This document shows positions 33,200 to 44,578 of a DNA stretch of 64,000 bases, piece by piece (the stretch's first letter is position 1; each line of letters begins with the position of its first letter). Where the stretch lies: assembly GCA_963580455.1 (NCBI GenBank), contig OY756968.1, positions 22,909,996-22,973,995 on the forward strand, written 5' to 3'. The notes under the pieces are model-generated. The model ran no database searches and was not told the DNA's origin. It worked only from the letters and a program-made list of their open reading frames with translations. The stretch is from Euonymus europaeus. Its lineage: Eukaryota; Streptophyta; Magnoliopsida; Celastrales; Celastraceae. The translations under genes and the position numbers were made by a program.

Positions 33200-34142
33200 T
33201 GAATAGTAACTGCCTTGGGATGCGGTTTTACGTCATTTCAACAGTTTTTTGTTTTTCATTTCGACAACTCTTCTTCTTCCTTCTTCTTCCTTCCTTCTTC
33301 TTCTTCCTCTGGTTACATCATTTCGACGAACTTCGGTGGGTATACTTGTTTCGCGACGAACAAGAGAGACTACGAAGCAAGGTTAGTTTCATCTCCTTTA
33401 TTTCTGTACTGTCATTTATCTTCTGTATGTTATGGTGTCACTGTTGGTTCATTTTGCCCTAAATTATTGGCTTATGTTGATGGTTTATCTGTTACATTTG
33501 TTTTATCTGTTACATTTCGTTTGGAAATCGACAGTTCTCGTGTGTGTGTTAGATGCTTTTATGATGAAAGATTTCAACTGATGTTTCATACACACTCATA
33601 CAACTCTCCTTTATTTGATTATATGAGAGTGTTTTCTGAGTTACTGAGTGAAAGTTTTATACTTTTGGTGGATAAGTGTATTATTTTTCGGGAATAGAAA
33701 GAAACATATTAACGTTGATAACTCATACTTTTCGTTGATTAAAGTATTAAATTTTCGTTGATAACAATGTTAAGTTTTCGTTGATAACTTTATTTATACA
33801 TGATGGTAATTCATTGTTTTCGTTGATAACCGTATAATTTTCTCGTTTAGAAAATTGTTTTTGTACGTTGGTAAAGATTTGTTTAGGTTGATAACTTTTG
33901 TAATATTTGTTTTCGTTGATAAATTTTGCAATCTCCAAGTGCATGTATTTATGTAATAACTAACCCAAAGTTTCAGTTGATAACTGTATTAATTTTTTGT
34001 GTATTATTTGTTTATTCTTGTCACTTAGGTCGACAACACAGATTTTTATGTTGATAAAATGTCTTATTTTTAGGTTTATAGATTTTCTTACTTAGGTTGA
34101 TAACTTAATTTTTGGCCTCATAACCACATGAGTTTGTATGCA
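33200..34142 (+). other. 5' UTR exon and leader intron of the Ulp1 gene, with GTTGATAA repeats
   Basis: A TTC-rich leader (33265-33310) is followed by a plausible donor (AAGCAAG|GTTAGT, 33381/33382). The next acceptor is TGTATGCAG at 34142, ten bases before the ATG at 34153. The intron contains about ten copies of GTTGATAA on the plus strand (for example 33714, 33757, 33780, 33822, 33885, 33914 and others up to 34100) plus variants such as GTTGGTAA. Confidence 0.55.
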
Positions 34143-34152
34143 GAGTTCATAA

Positions 34153-37100
34153 ATGGAATTCAAAATTCCTCCAACTAAGAGATTCGGTGCTAAGGTTTTG
34201 TCTTTCGCAAGGGTTTTTGAAACCCTTAGCGACATCAAAAGTAAGTTGAACGATGATCAACTTACAACGTTTAAGGGATTCATGCTTCGGCCAGTTCATC
34301 CATTTGAAAAACATCAAATGGGCTGCTCAGATTGTTCACCAAATACTTTTACGACAGGTGCAATCAGATGAGGATGAACAGGCTGGGAGGATGATATTTA
34401 ATATTGGTGGACATAAGACTATTTTTTCCATACGGGAATTCAACATGATAACAAGCCTGAATTGTCATGCCATTCCAGAGATGTCTGAATTCCTAGAAAT
34501 GGTAGAGAAAGAGTATGGTGGGCAACCTGAGGTTGGGTTGCAAGAAAAATATTTTGGAGGAAGATTTTCTATATCTTGTGCGGAGTTACAAAAAGTTTTC
34601 ATGAAATGCGATGACCCAGACGATGTGGTCAAACTAGCACTAGTCTACTTTCTTGAGACTGTGCTTCTGGGTAGAGATTCGAAGCTGCTTGTTGATGTTG
34701 ATTTTTTCAGGCTGGTTGAGCATTTTGACTCTTTCAACAAGTATCCTTGGGGTACTTTGTGCTACAAGAAAACAGTGGAACAACTTAGTAATTCACTTGT
34801 TGGACGCGCCGACAAGTTGAAGAAATCAAGAACGGAATTCGAGTGGTACAATCTTCAAGGATTTCCTCTAGCCTTCCAGATATGGGCATACGAGGTTGTT
34901 CCTTCCATTGCTGAAAATCTAGCAAACTGTGTTGATGTCACATTGATTCCGAGGATGTTAAAGTGGACATCTACAAAAGCACCAAAATCGAAGACTGTTA
35001 TTGAGTTGCTTGAAGGATTAGAGGTAAAAAAAAATTCGTTGGTAATTTAATGGTTTTCGTTGATTCGTTAGTATTTTTTGTTGATAACTTAGTAGTTCTC
35101 GTTGATAACATAGTTGTTCTCGTTGATAATGCAGTATTTTTCGTTTATAGTATAATATTTTCCGTAGATAATATACATGATTTTTGTTGATAACTTAAGG
35201 TCTTCTTACTCAGGTGGAAGTGATTGATATGGTTCCTACAGAGGCGGAGGCCTCTCTTGAGTACACAAGTAATTTGATGGTTGACACTGAAGTTGTAGTG
35301 AAGAGGTCGAGTAAAGAAAAAATGTTGAAGAATAAGGCAAAAAGACTGAACAGGTCAGAACCTAATGAAGATCCAGCCAAAATTGTGGATGATTTGAAGT
35401 CTACGGAGCTGGGACTGAGGGTGAGTGCCTTGATCAATGGAATGGTAAGGGAAAATCTTTCCATTTTCGAAAATAAGATTGATGATATCTCCGTAAGACT
35501 CGAAAAGGTTGAGCAGGAAATTTTAGAGTTGAAAAATTCACAGATGAAAGAAAAGATGGTTGTGAGGGATATTTCTGTCTCAAAATCTGCTCACATGGGG
35601 TCATCATCCAAGAAGGACAGCGGAAAAGTAGATAAGACAAAGATAATGGAGAAGAGGAAGACTGTAATAAAGGTTGTAAGGAAACCAAGGGGGGAGCGTA
35701 TTCAGACAGAACAACTTAGGAGGAGCACACGATTGATGCAGGATAAGGGGAGTCCGCTAAAAGAGGCAGCGGATCTAGAGAGCAAGAAACGCATAGCACT
35801 CCAAAATTTGCGCCAAAACATTGAGAAAAAGCGAAGGACTGGATATAGTAAAAATACAGATTTCAAACAGGGGGATGAGAAAAATAGAGGAGGGGAGAAA
35901 GAAGAGCTGGATGAGAACTCCAAAAGAGAGTTAGATAAGGTAGTTTCGAATATTGCTGGGCAAGTAAAAGATGGATCATCTGAATCTACTGACGATGATT
36001 CTGGAAAATTTTACATTGCCCCACATGATAATAATAAGGATGCCATGTACGAGACGGAAAAAACATCTGATAAGTTTCATCAGGATGATAATGTGAATGT
36101 TGAGGTTGACACCACTTCTGTTAAGGTTGATAACTCCACTATCGAGGTTGATAGTTTGAAGTCTGAGGTTGATAAAGACGCCGATGCTACGGTTGATAAA
36201 GAATCTGGTGATTTGATTGATAAATCTGTTATGGGTGAGCGATTTGAAGAAGATATCAATGACGTGGTTGACAACTCTGCTGTGGATGAGGTTGAGAAGT
36301 CTGATGCAAAAGAAGTTGTTAACGTTGTGGGTGTGGTTGATAACACAGCTGTGGAGTTTGAAAAAACTGTTGTGGGTGAGGTTGATGAAGGAAATTTTGA
36401 GGTTGATAACACAGGTGTGAAGGTTGATAAAGCCGCTGTTGGTGAGGTTGCTGAAGGAAAGATTGAGGTTGATAACACTACTGTGAATGTTGATAAAGCA
36501 GCTGTAGGTGAGGTTGATGAATCTAATATTGAGGTTGATAACACAGGTGTGGAGGTTGATAAAGACGCTCATGGTGAGGCTGCTGAAGGTATTGAGGTTG
36601 ATAAGGTCCAAAAATCATCTGCTGATGAGGTCGATAAATCTGCAGTGGATAAGGTTGAGGAATCTGTTGCTGAAGTTCAGAAGACAGAGGATCAGGTTGG
36701 TGAAGCAGTTGATGATGAAGAAACAGATGACGAGAAATTGCAGTTGTTGGCAAACTTGGCAACTGAAAACACTGGTGTTCATGGTAAACGGATAAAAAAG
36801 AGGGGCCCCTATCAGGTGTCACCGTACGTTGATCCCACAAAGAAGAAGAGAAAGCCGCAACAATTTCTAGAATTTAACCCACTTTCAGAATACCCAAAAG
36901 AATGGGAAATAGAAATGGATGAATTCTACATGAATCCCGTGAACAAGGATAAGACCATAGATGTCAATGTATGTGATGCAACGAAAGAATGGTTCGATAC
37001 TGTGATGGACCAAAGCAAATGGTTATTGGATACGGTACGTATTGTTCTTCATTTTGTCATACTATTTTTAATTACAAATGTCTGATGATTTACATCTTTC

Positions 37101-37961
37101 TTCAGCATCTTGATGTGGCTATGGATATAATACGTAAGAGATTAGCTGGAAATGCAGATATTTTCACACAAAAATGTGCGATTATGGATACCACGTTCTT
37201 TGTAAGTCATTATTCTCATTTATATAGGTTGAAAAACTACTTTATTCTGGTTGAAAAACTACTTTATTCTCGTTGATAAACTACTTTATTCTCGTTTATT
37301 CTGGTTGATAAAATACTTCATTCTCGTTTATTCTGGTTGACAAATTTCTATTACTTCCAGTCATATGTCCAGATCAGACATAAACTATATCTAGAAGACA
37401 CAAATCCATTAAAATGGGACAATGACAATCGTCTTCTATCTTTTGTCAACGGATCAAAGAGGGGAACTGAATCCTGGTCGAAGTTGGAAAAGATTTATTT
37501 TCCAATAAATATTACTTCTGATCATTGGGCTGCTGGTTGCATCGATATGGCTGAGAAGAAGATTGTTTGCTATGACTCTCTTGTAAAACACACAAGACAA
37601 GAGAAGTTCAACACCGAGATGAAGCCATTATCTGAATTAATTCCTATAATTCTAGTGCGTGCAAGTATTATCGTTGACGGCTCTCCATGGCCAGTTGAGC
37701 GTCCCTCTGATGTTCCGCAGCAAGATAATGGGTAAGTGTTGCGTAACTTTATTTGAAATACAATAAAAATCCAACGTCATAACTAACATCCACTATTTTT
37801 CTTTTAATTTTTCCAGTTCCGACTGTGGTATTTTCTGCATTAAAATCATTGAAATTCTAAGTGCTGGTAAGGACATTACGATGTTGAAGGCTCAGGACAT
37901 GCAGTTTCTCAGGAAAAAATTCGCTGTGGAGACATGGAAAAATGTGATGTTGGGTAGTTAG
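34153..37961 (+). pseudogene. DUF1985 / Ulp1-like cysteine protease of the MULE, one frameshift
   Basis: Exons 34143-35023, 35214-37034, 37106-37201, 37361-37731, 37817-37961, all GT-AG. The N-terminal DUF1985 region runs from MEFKIPPTKRFGAKV through RLRDSCFGQFIHLKNIKW, IFSIREFNMITSLNC and EWYNLQGFPLAFQIWAYEV. The second exon is charged and carries a run of EVDNTGVKVDKAAVGEV-type repeats. The last exons hold a C48 (Ulp1/SENP) protease domain with the His of DHWAAG, the Asp of CYDSL, the Gln of PQQDNG and the nucleophile of SDCGIFC. Thus the catalytic residues are all present. One extra G in the GGG at 34275-34277 shifts the frame between TTFK and DSCFGQF; without it the spliced frame is 1,100 codons. 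The protease could process SUMO- or ubiquitin-like proteins; its benefit to the transposon is unknown. Confidence 0.85.
36096..36660 (+). repeat. Coding VDN/VDK repeat array built on GTTGATAA
   Basis: Within exon 3 of the Ulp1 gene, about eleven exact GTTGATAA copies and as many variants are spaced mostly 20-45 bp apart. They encode V-D-N or V-D-K, in an acidic repeat whose best-preserved period is 66 bp (22 aa, about 36390-36590). The same octamer fills the introns of this element. Confidence 0.85.
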
Positions 37962-38232
37962 TTTTGATTATGCTTATGTACATTTGAAGCAAAATATTTG
38001 ACAGTGATTTGTTAATCTGTTATGTTATGTGTTGATTGTGGACAGTTTTAGAAAAATATCAACGAGAAATAAATGTGCTTAACGACACATCTCAACCCAC
38101 ACATCTATTTTTATCAACGAAAATACATATAACAAATTCGAGAAAGTAGTTATCAACTACATATATATAACATTAGTTATCAACCAGGGAGAAATATCCT
38201 TTAAAATAATTACCTACGAATACGAATACAGA

Positions 38233-40966
38233 TTATGACGTGCCAGATGGCAGATTAATGGGCTCACTGCATGTTTGACGGTTGTGACCATCTCGATTGC
38301 AGCGACTGCATTTTCTTTTAGGCTTTCGCTCTCCGGACGACGGTATTCGATTCTTCTTCGGCCTTCCGCTTTTTCTCTTAGTTTCCGGTGGGAGCAACTC
38401 TCTGACGTCATCAACCGATACACTATTTTCTGAACTCAAAACAGGGTTTACTGGTTCTGCATACGCAAGGACAAGCATGTCTGTACGGTAGTAAGGCGAA
38501 CACAAGGGAACTGTTGGTATCTTTCTAGCTCTACATGCTGCAAAAGCGTGGACGCATGGCATATGATCGAGATCGAAAACTCTGCAAGTGCACGATTTAC
38601 TGGACAAATCTACTTGTCCTCCAACATCACCGTCTTTCACAAGAAAAGAATGTATAGTAATAGGCTCTACAGTCATTACTCTGGCTCTGTAAATTTATTA
38701 TAACAACATAACAGTAGAAGAGCACTTAGTTATATAAATTATAACATTCGGATATCAACCATAATTACGAACTTATCAACCAAAATTTGACCCATTTATC
38801 AACGATAAGTACTTTCAACGAGAGTTTATCAACCGTACGACTTGGTCGTTTCAGACATGTCCGGCATGTGACTCGGATATCAGCCATAATTACGAACTTA
38901 TCAACCAAAAATAGACCCATTTATCAACGATAAGTACTTTCAACGAGAGTTTATCAACCTTATGACTTGGTCGTTTCAGACATGTCCGGCATGTGACTCG
39001 GATATCAACCATAATTACGAACTTATCAACCAAAAATTGACCCATTTATCAACGATAAGTACTTTCAACGAGAGTTTGTCAACGATAAAATATGAAATAA
39101 TGATCTGAAAATTACATACATGTCCCTTCTTTCTTCAGATACTTTATCATAATAGTCCGTCAACTCGCTTTTCATCTCAACAGCTACTAAGCGTCTATCA
39201 TGAAACCATCGCTGTAATAAAGATTGCAAATGATCCATCAACCTTGTAATAGGTAAGCTGCGAGCATCCCTTAATATTCCATTCAGGCATTCAGCAATGT
39301 TGGTAGTCATGATATTATACCGTTCTCCGGGAAAATAAGCGCGAGACCATTTGTGAACACCTGCTTCCGTCAAATAATTGAAAACATTACCTGAATCAAA
39401 TCTACGTATCTGGTTCATAATCTGGTGGAACTCCATCTGATTGTATGTCTTGGCTGCCTTGTAGAATACAGGGATGACGGAGTCACTAAATTTTCTTGCC
39501 TTCAAATTCTGACCAAGGTGATACATGCAAATACCATGTTTGGCATCAGGAAACACTCTACGAATTCCTTTTTCAATACTACCATTTCTATCCGAAATGA
39601 AAACAAGTGATTCAATGCATCCAATAGCTGCATTCAATTTTTCAAAAAACCATTGCCACGCATAATCATTTTCTGAATCACCAACCCCGAAAGCCAAAGG
39701 ATATACCTGGTTGTTTCCATCTAAACATGTGGCAACGAATAATGTTCCACGATATTTACCCTTCAAATGAGTTCCATCGACGCAAATTACAGGTCTTATA
39801 CAAGTACGAAAACCTCTTAACGATGGACCAAGTGCCATAAAGCAATATTTGAAACGATTGCAAGAGTCAGACTTAATATGTGTTACTGTACCTGGATTTT
39901 TTGATTCCAATTTTGCAAAAAATGATGATAATTCAGCAAAAGATTGTTCCGGCGTACCATGCAGTGAATGTAGTGCACTTTCCCTTGCCCGCCAAGCTTT
40001 ATCATAACTGATGGCAACTCCATGCACTCTCTCGAAATCCTTCACAATGTCCTTTGGCCTGTAAATACAGCTAACTCCCTCATATTTAGATTTGATGCAT
40101 TCTCCCACAACCCATCCTGTCGCTTGTCGAGCATTATTATATTCAAAACAAGAGGAAGACAAATGGCTATCCCGAAATACCTTGATCATGAAAAAAGATG
40201 TATCCTTAACTCTGGTTGCTCGAAGCCACCACTTGCAGTCATCTACTTTGCATTTAACAACAAAAAGAATTTTTGTCGATTTATGCACTTTGAATTCAAA
40301 GTGCAAATGAAGAGCATGAATGCATAACTTTTTTAACAGACTCTTTTTGTCTGGAAATATTTCTCCGACTTTCAAAATGGTAGATGCATCATCAAGTACA
40401 AGATGTTGGTTGGAGGATATCGCATTACCACAACTTTGTGACTTACTAATAGAATTAGAAGCGTCGATTCCACCAGCTGAATGATAATTTGCGTTAAATT
40501 CTGATCCATGTATTTGAGGATCATTAAGATCCTCCATGTTCCTGCTGCATCCAACTTCGGCCGGATCATCCACCAAATCTGTAAACCCAATATCATATCG
40601 GTAGTCATTCAAATCAAATTCCAGATCATTAGCATCGTCAGATACGTCTCTATCAGTGACTGTAACACATAGAGATGTTCCAGGTATGCTCCTGTCGCTA
40701 TTGCATCGAACGAAGAAGCGGACGTCCTTATTACTCTCAATCTCAACGGGCTCAGTTGGACCATGGACATTGTAAATGTACTTCAATTGAACATTGTATG
40801 TTTCACGATCTTTTCCCGTCAATTCATACACCATATCCAATAATTGGTCATACGAAATATCATTTGGAATGATCAAACCCTTACTCTTCCCACCTTTATA
40901 CGCATAACTGACTCCAACCCGTTCCCAAGAGCCACAATAGCGTACCAATATGCTAACCTCCTCCAT
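38233..40966 (-). CDS. MuDR-type transposase of the MULE
   Basis: Exons 40966-39120 and 38686-38233 give 766 aa without stop. N-terminal region about residues 1-95 (MEEVSILVRYCGSWERVG...) resembles the PB1/ubiquitin-like head of plant MULE transposases. A MuDR-type DNA-binding zinc region follows (CKVDDCKWWLRA, ...HLSSSC). The transposase core has CVDGTHLKGKYRGTLFVA (first Asp), LVFISDRNGSIEKGI (second Asp), the C..H-type motif ISMYHL-like GICMYHLGQN, and NIAECLNGILRD with the likely Glu. Exon 2 holds a SWIM zinc finger (CTCRVFDLDHMPCVHAFAA) and a CCHC knuckle (CSRCNRDGHNRQTC), then a basic tail. The intron (39119-38687) contains a 125-bp tandem repeat. The frame is open to a TTG ten codons upstream; the first ATG (MEEVSIL) at 40966 is taken as start. 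It is convergent with the Ulp1 gene. Confidence 0.93.
38750..39081. repeat. 125-bp tandem repeat, about 2.7 copies
   Basis: Copies start at 38750, 38875 and 39000 with GGATATCA(A/G)CCATAATTAC and share ACTTATCAACC, ATTTATCAACG, TTTCAACGAGAG and GACATGTCCGGCATGTGACT. The copies are nearly identical. The array fills most of the transposase intron; each unit has three to four TTATCAAC (GTTGATAA on the sense strand) sites. Confidence 0.93.
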
Positions 40967-41805
40967 TTCTGAATCACAAAGATAACAAGTAGTCAACGAA
41001 TAATTTATACACAGTCCTTAACATAACACTTACATGAACATAATTATAAACCAAAAATACATACAGTTCTAAACAAAAAGTATATAGATATTTATCAACC
41101 AAATGGTTATCTGGGATAAACGAAAATAATTTCAAACATATTTCCCAACGAAAAAATTGACATATATAAACGAAAATAAAACTATTTATCAACGAAAAAA
41201 AAAAGACAGATAAACAAGCTTAAACATATTTCTCAACGAAAACATTAACCCATTTCAACGAGAATAAAACAACTTGTCAACGATTGTTAAAGCTACTTGT
41301 CAACGAAAAAATTTTCTGAACGAAACTACTTCTGGATGAACAATACATGCATTTATCAAATAAATATTTCACTTTGTATCGTTCGGTTGTAATATATGAC
41401 AGTTCTCAAAACCAAATGCACCAGACTAACCTTAGTTTAGTGATATTCCTTCTCAAAACAAAATTAGAAGGCAAACAAAAACTGAGGACAAGATGTCCAA
41501 CGACGGATGAAGCTTCGGAGCTTTGGATAAGTAGTCCGAGAAAGGATGGAGTGCTGGACACATAGAAATGACGTTGAGCACTAGTATGTTAGTCCAATCG
41601 AACACGGAGCTTGCGTTCGGTCCTTGTTCCAGAGGTTAGGATCCTTTCTGGGAGACAGATGCTGAACGAGGTGAGAGATCTACCTCACTTCGAAGCTTGA
41701 GAGGTGCGAGACATGGAGGAAGAGAGAGGAAGAGGCGAGCAAGCTGCAGGCTGGTTTTCATGGGTTCTAGGGTTTTCTTGGAGGGAACGTGCATCAAAAG
41801 ACGTG
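40967..41805 (-). other. 5' region of the transposase gene
   Basis: Upstream side of the minus-strand transposase gene, between it and the right TIR. 41090-41320 contains TTATCAAC and TCAACGAAAA repeats, i.e. the sense-strand CGTTGATAA family again. 41560-41800 is more GC-rich and probably holds the first exon and promoter next to the TIR. Confidence 0.5.
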
Positions 41806-41918
41806 TAAGGGCAGCAGCGTCTTTTCCTTTGACAAAAGGGTTAAACTTTAGATAGAATGAGAGGTGGGGTTAGATCTCCAAATATTATGAAAAGGGGGGT
41901 CATTTTTCCAAAAAACCC
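41806..41918 (-). repeat. Right TIR of the MULE
   Basis: 113 bp, reverse complement of the left TIR with one mismatch. Followed at once by the TSD AAATTATTA (41919-41927). Confidence 0.95.
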
Positions 41919-41927
41919 AAATTATTA

Positions 41928-44149
41928 TTATTTTTTTACTTTTTGATAATTGACTGACAACGAGAAATATCTTTATAGCCATTAAAATTATGATTATTCG
42001 GTGATAATTACTTTATATGAATTTTATATTTTATTTAATTTTTTTGAAAAATTTATAACCCAATACATCCCTAATGATTTGAAGTTTAACTCAATAAGAA
42101 CAACTTTAAATTTTCATCTTAATTAATAATAATTTTACCTGCTCTCATTTAAACCTATCTTTATTTTTATTAGCATATGATTACTCTTTATTTAGAAAAT
42201 AATTATTATAATAAAATAAATATAAATACAATCCCAGAAAGTCGAGTGAAATAATCTATATGTTTTTAAAGATAAACTAATATTTTCACTTTTGATAAAT
42301 TTAGTAAAGAGTCGATCAATCAATTTTTTTTCTTTCTCGAAAATCAAGTACACTCACATGTACAAAAATTACTTGACTTAATAACCTGTGCATATGCATT
42401 AAAATCTGTGAATAACTATATTATCGAAATCAACAATCAAACCCTTGTGTATCAACAAAACGTTATCCAATAGAAATGTCAATATTTTATTACATTGTTA
42501 ACTAACAACCAAAGATAATAACTTATGAGAATAATATCATAATAAAATTCAATTTATATTTCAAACAAAATCAAATACCAGAATAATTTTCAGCCGTTTG
42601 GTGACTTTTATGAAAATCCTTACGTGAATACACATTTTTATTAAAGAATTTATTGGTGAATCCCCTTAAAATTAAATGTCACAAATTTAAATATAAAATA
42701 TTCAAGTTAATAAAAAGAATAATTTAAGTTGTGTTTTACCATTTTTCATTGAATAAAAATCTTTTATAATTTAAGTTGTGTTTCACCTTGGGTCCGCTCC
42801 TTGCTCAAGCCTCGCGGGGTTGGAAGAAACTCCAGTAGTTGGGAAATCAATTTGTTCAAAATTCCTTTTCTACTAATTAATTACTTAATCTCGTATAAGC
42901 ATCCTTTACTCCAGTCTCCTACAGGAGAATAGGAGAAGGTCAGTGCAATGCATTTATCAGTATATTTTATTATCATGGATTGTAGATAAAGAGAGAAAAA
43001 TACACTTTTTTGCAGAACTGTCAAAGTGTGTTTAATAGCGTAAACTGTTTAAAAATCAATGCAAAAGTGCACTGAAGCTCCCCCAAAGGCTAAACCCCCT
43101 CTTCTACCGTACTAAAGAATTGTGAGATCCACATCATCATCATATACACATGTTTGAATCCTAAATCCTAAATCCTAAATATGATATATAATGAATTATT
43201 TCTATTGCTTCCAACCAGAAGAAAACAAGTGTGTAGTAGGCTCCTAGGCTGGGAAGATTATTAAAGTGCATCATTTCTCTTTTTCATTCACCAATTAATT
43301 ATTTTGTATATAAATATTTAGCCCAAAAATTAATTAATCACTCATCAAAATCGATAAGATTAATAAATCAATTAGTCCATAACACCCAATAGAAGCCGCC
43401 CTCAACTGTACAAAAAGGCAATGTAAAGGCTCTATGCATGATGGGATATCAAAAGCACCAACCAGTTTTGGACTGAAGAAATTCTGTCACTCAAATCCCC
43501 TAACATTGATTTCTCGTCCCTTTCAAGAAAAAGTCTGCTGTAATATTTTTATACCGGACCCCACTTTTCAATTCATAAAATAATTTATTTATTTTTAAAA
43601 ATTGAATGTATTTTGATCATGACTATTAGTATAACGATATATGTTTTGTGCCAAATAAAAATAAAAGAGGTAAAAAATATATAAAATGTTTTAGATTTAT
43701 ATTTAATAGCAGACGCTGCGATTCCAGGATCAGTGTAATTTGACACTAATCGAGTTTTTGAATTTTATGAGAAAAAATTTATTTTTTGGTGCATATAACA
43801 TTTTTCAGATTTGTTGAATATACAAATGTTCCCCTCACATAAGTAAAAAACAAGCACCCCTTATTTCAATTAAAAATTATGATAAAATATATATATCAAC
43901 CAAAGCTTGACAAATCGAATATTATCACGCCCACACCACCATGCAGACAAGGTTGGTGTGACTACATTACACATATAATTTATGCCCATTATATATATAT
44001 ATATAGACAGTTTATATATGCGGATATCTCAGTCAATGGATGAGTATACACAAACATATTCAAAAAACTCTAAAGAATATATTGGCACCATTTTAATGTT
44101 TTTTATGACAATAGATCAAGGGTCTTGTGTAAATGTTTAGGGTGTGTTT
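41928..44149. other. AT-rich spacer, no gene
   Basis: No coding sequence recognised. A CCTAAAT triplet at about 43158-43178 is telomere-like but too short to matter. 42785-42840 is a brief GC-richer patch of unknown origin. Confidence 0.5.
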
Positions 44150-44578
44150 GGACTGAAGGAAAAAAATAGAAGGAGAGATAAAGGAAGAGAAAATGAAAGA
44201 ATGTATAATATTTTTCTTTTCTGATATTTGGATAGGTTAAGAAAATAAAAGATTGAAATTATCAATTTCCTTATTTAGATAGTCATCATAAGAGAAATAA
44301 ATGAAAAAATTGGTTTAATTTACAAATTTATCATTATTTTTAAGTTAAAATATTATGTATAACGATAAAATAGATATTTCACTTTCACTTATAAATAACT
44401 TTATTTTTGTTTCTCTTACCTATAAATAACCCCATTTTAGGGAGGAAGCATTTGACAACAAAAATTAGATAATTCGTTCCTCCAATTCTCTTCATATTTC
44501 TCCCTTTATTTTTTATAACTTATCCAAGCAAGGAATTAAGAAGAAGTTCATCAAAATCCTTCAATCAAAAGACAATGT
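44150..44578. mobile_element. Possible MITE
   Basis: Left end GTGTTTGGACTGAAGGA and the reverse complement of the right end (CTTTTGATTGAAGGA) are imperfect inverted repeats about 14 bp long. A nested pair lies inside (ATTTGGATAGGTT near 44228 and AACTTATCCAAG near 44517). No clear target duplication was found, so the limits are tentative. Confidence 0.4.

Larger units (their letters stand above)
33066..41918. mobile_element. Ulp1-carrying Mutator-like element (MULE), near-intact
   Basis: An 8,853-bp DNA transposon. Terminal inverted repeats of 113 bp (33066-33178 and 41806-41918) differ at one base, and the insertion is flanked by the perfect 9-bp duplication AAATTATTA (33057-33065 and 41919-41927). 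Inside are two convergent genes: a DUF1985/Ulp1 protease gene on the plus strand (34153-37961) and a MuDR-type transposase gene on the minus strand (40966-38233). MULEs that carry a Ulp1-like protease are known in plants (Kaonashi/KI-MULEs in Arabidopsis, CUMULE in melon). The high TIR identity, perfect TSD and intact transposase point to recent movement. A single frameshift damages the Ulp1 gene. The element is saturated with a GTTGATAA motif, always on the sense strand of the nearest gene. Confidence 0.95.

Noticed and set aside
33199..33697. Plus-strand frames at the start of the MULE
   Set aside because: They read the TTC-rich leader and intron; no domain, and the gene's ATG with acceptor is at 34153.
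35976..36611. Long minus-strand open frames opposite the Ulp1 repeat region
   Set aside because: They read the VDN repeat on the wrong strand, giving Ile/Asn/Leu- or Ser/Thr-rich low-complexity text; splice sites and domains support the plus strand.
43155..43180. Telomere-like CCTAAAT repeats
   Set aside because: Only three units and not the exact CCCTAAA plant telomere repeat.
44150..44578. miR159/miR319-like TTTGGACTGAAGGA string
   Set aside because: It resembles miR319 (TTGGACTGAAGGGAGCTCC) only over the first bases; the following AAAAAAATAG does not match and the partner strand fits a MITE end instead.
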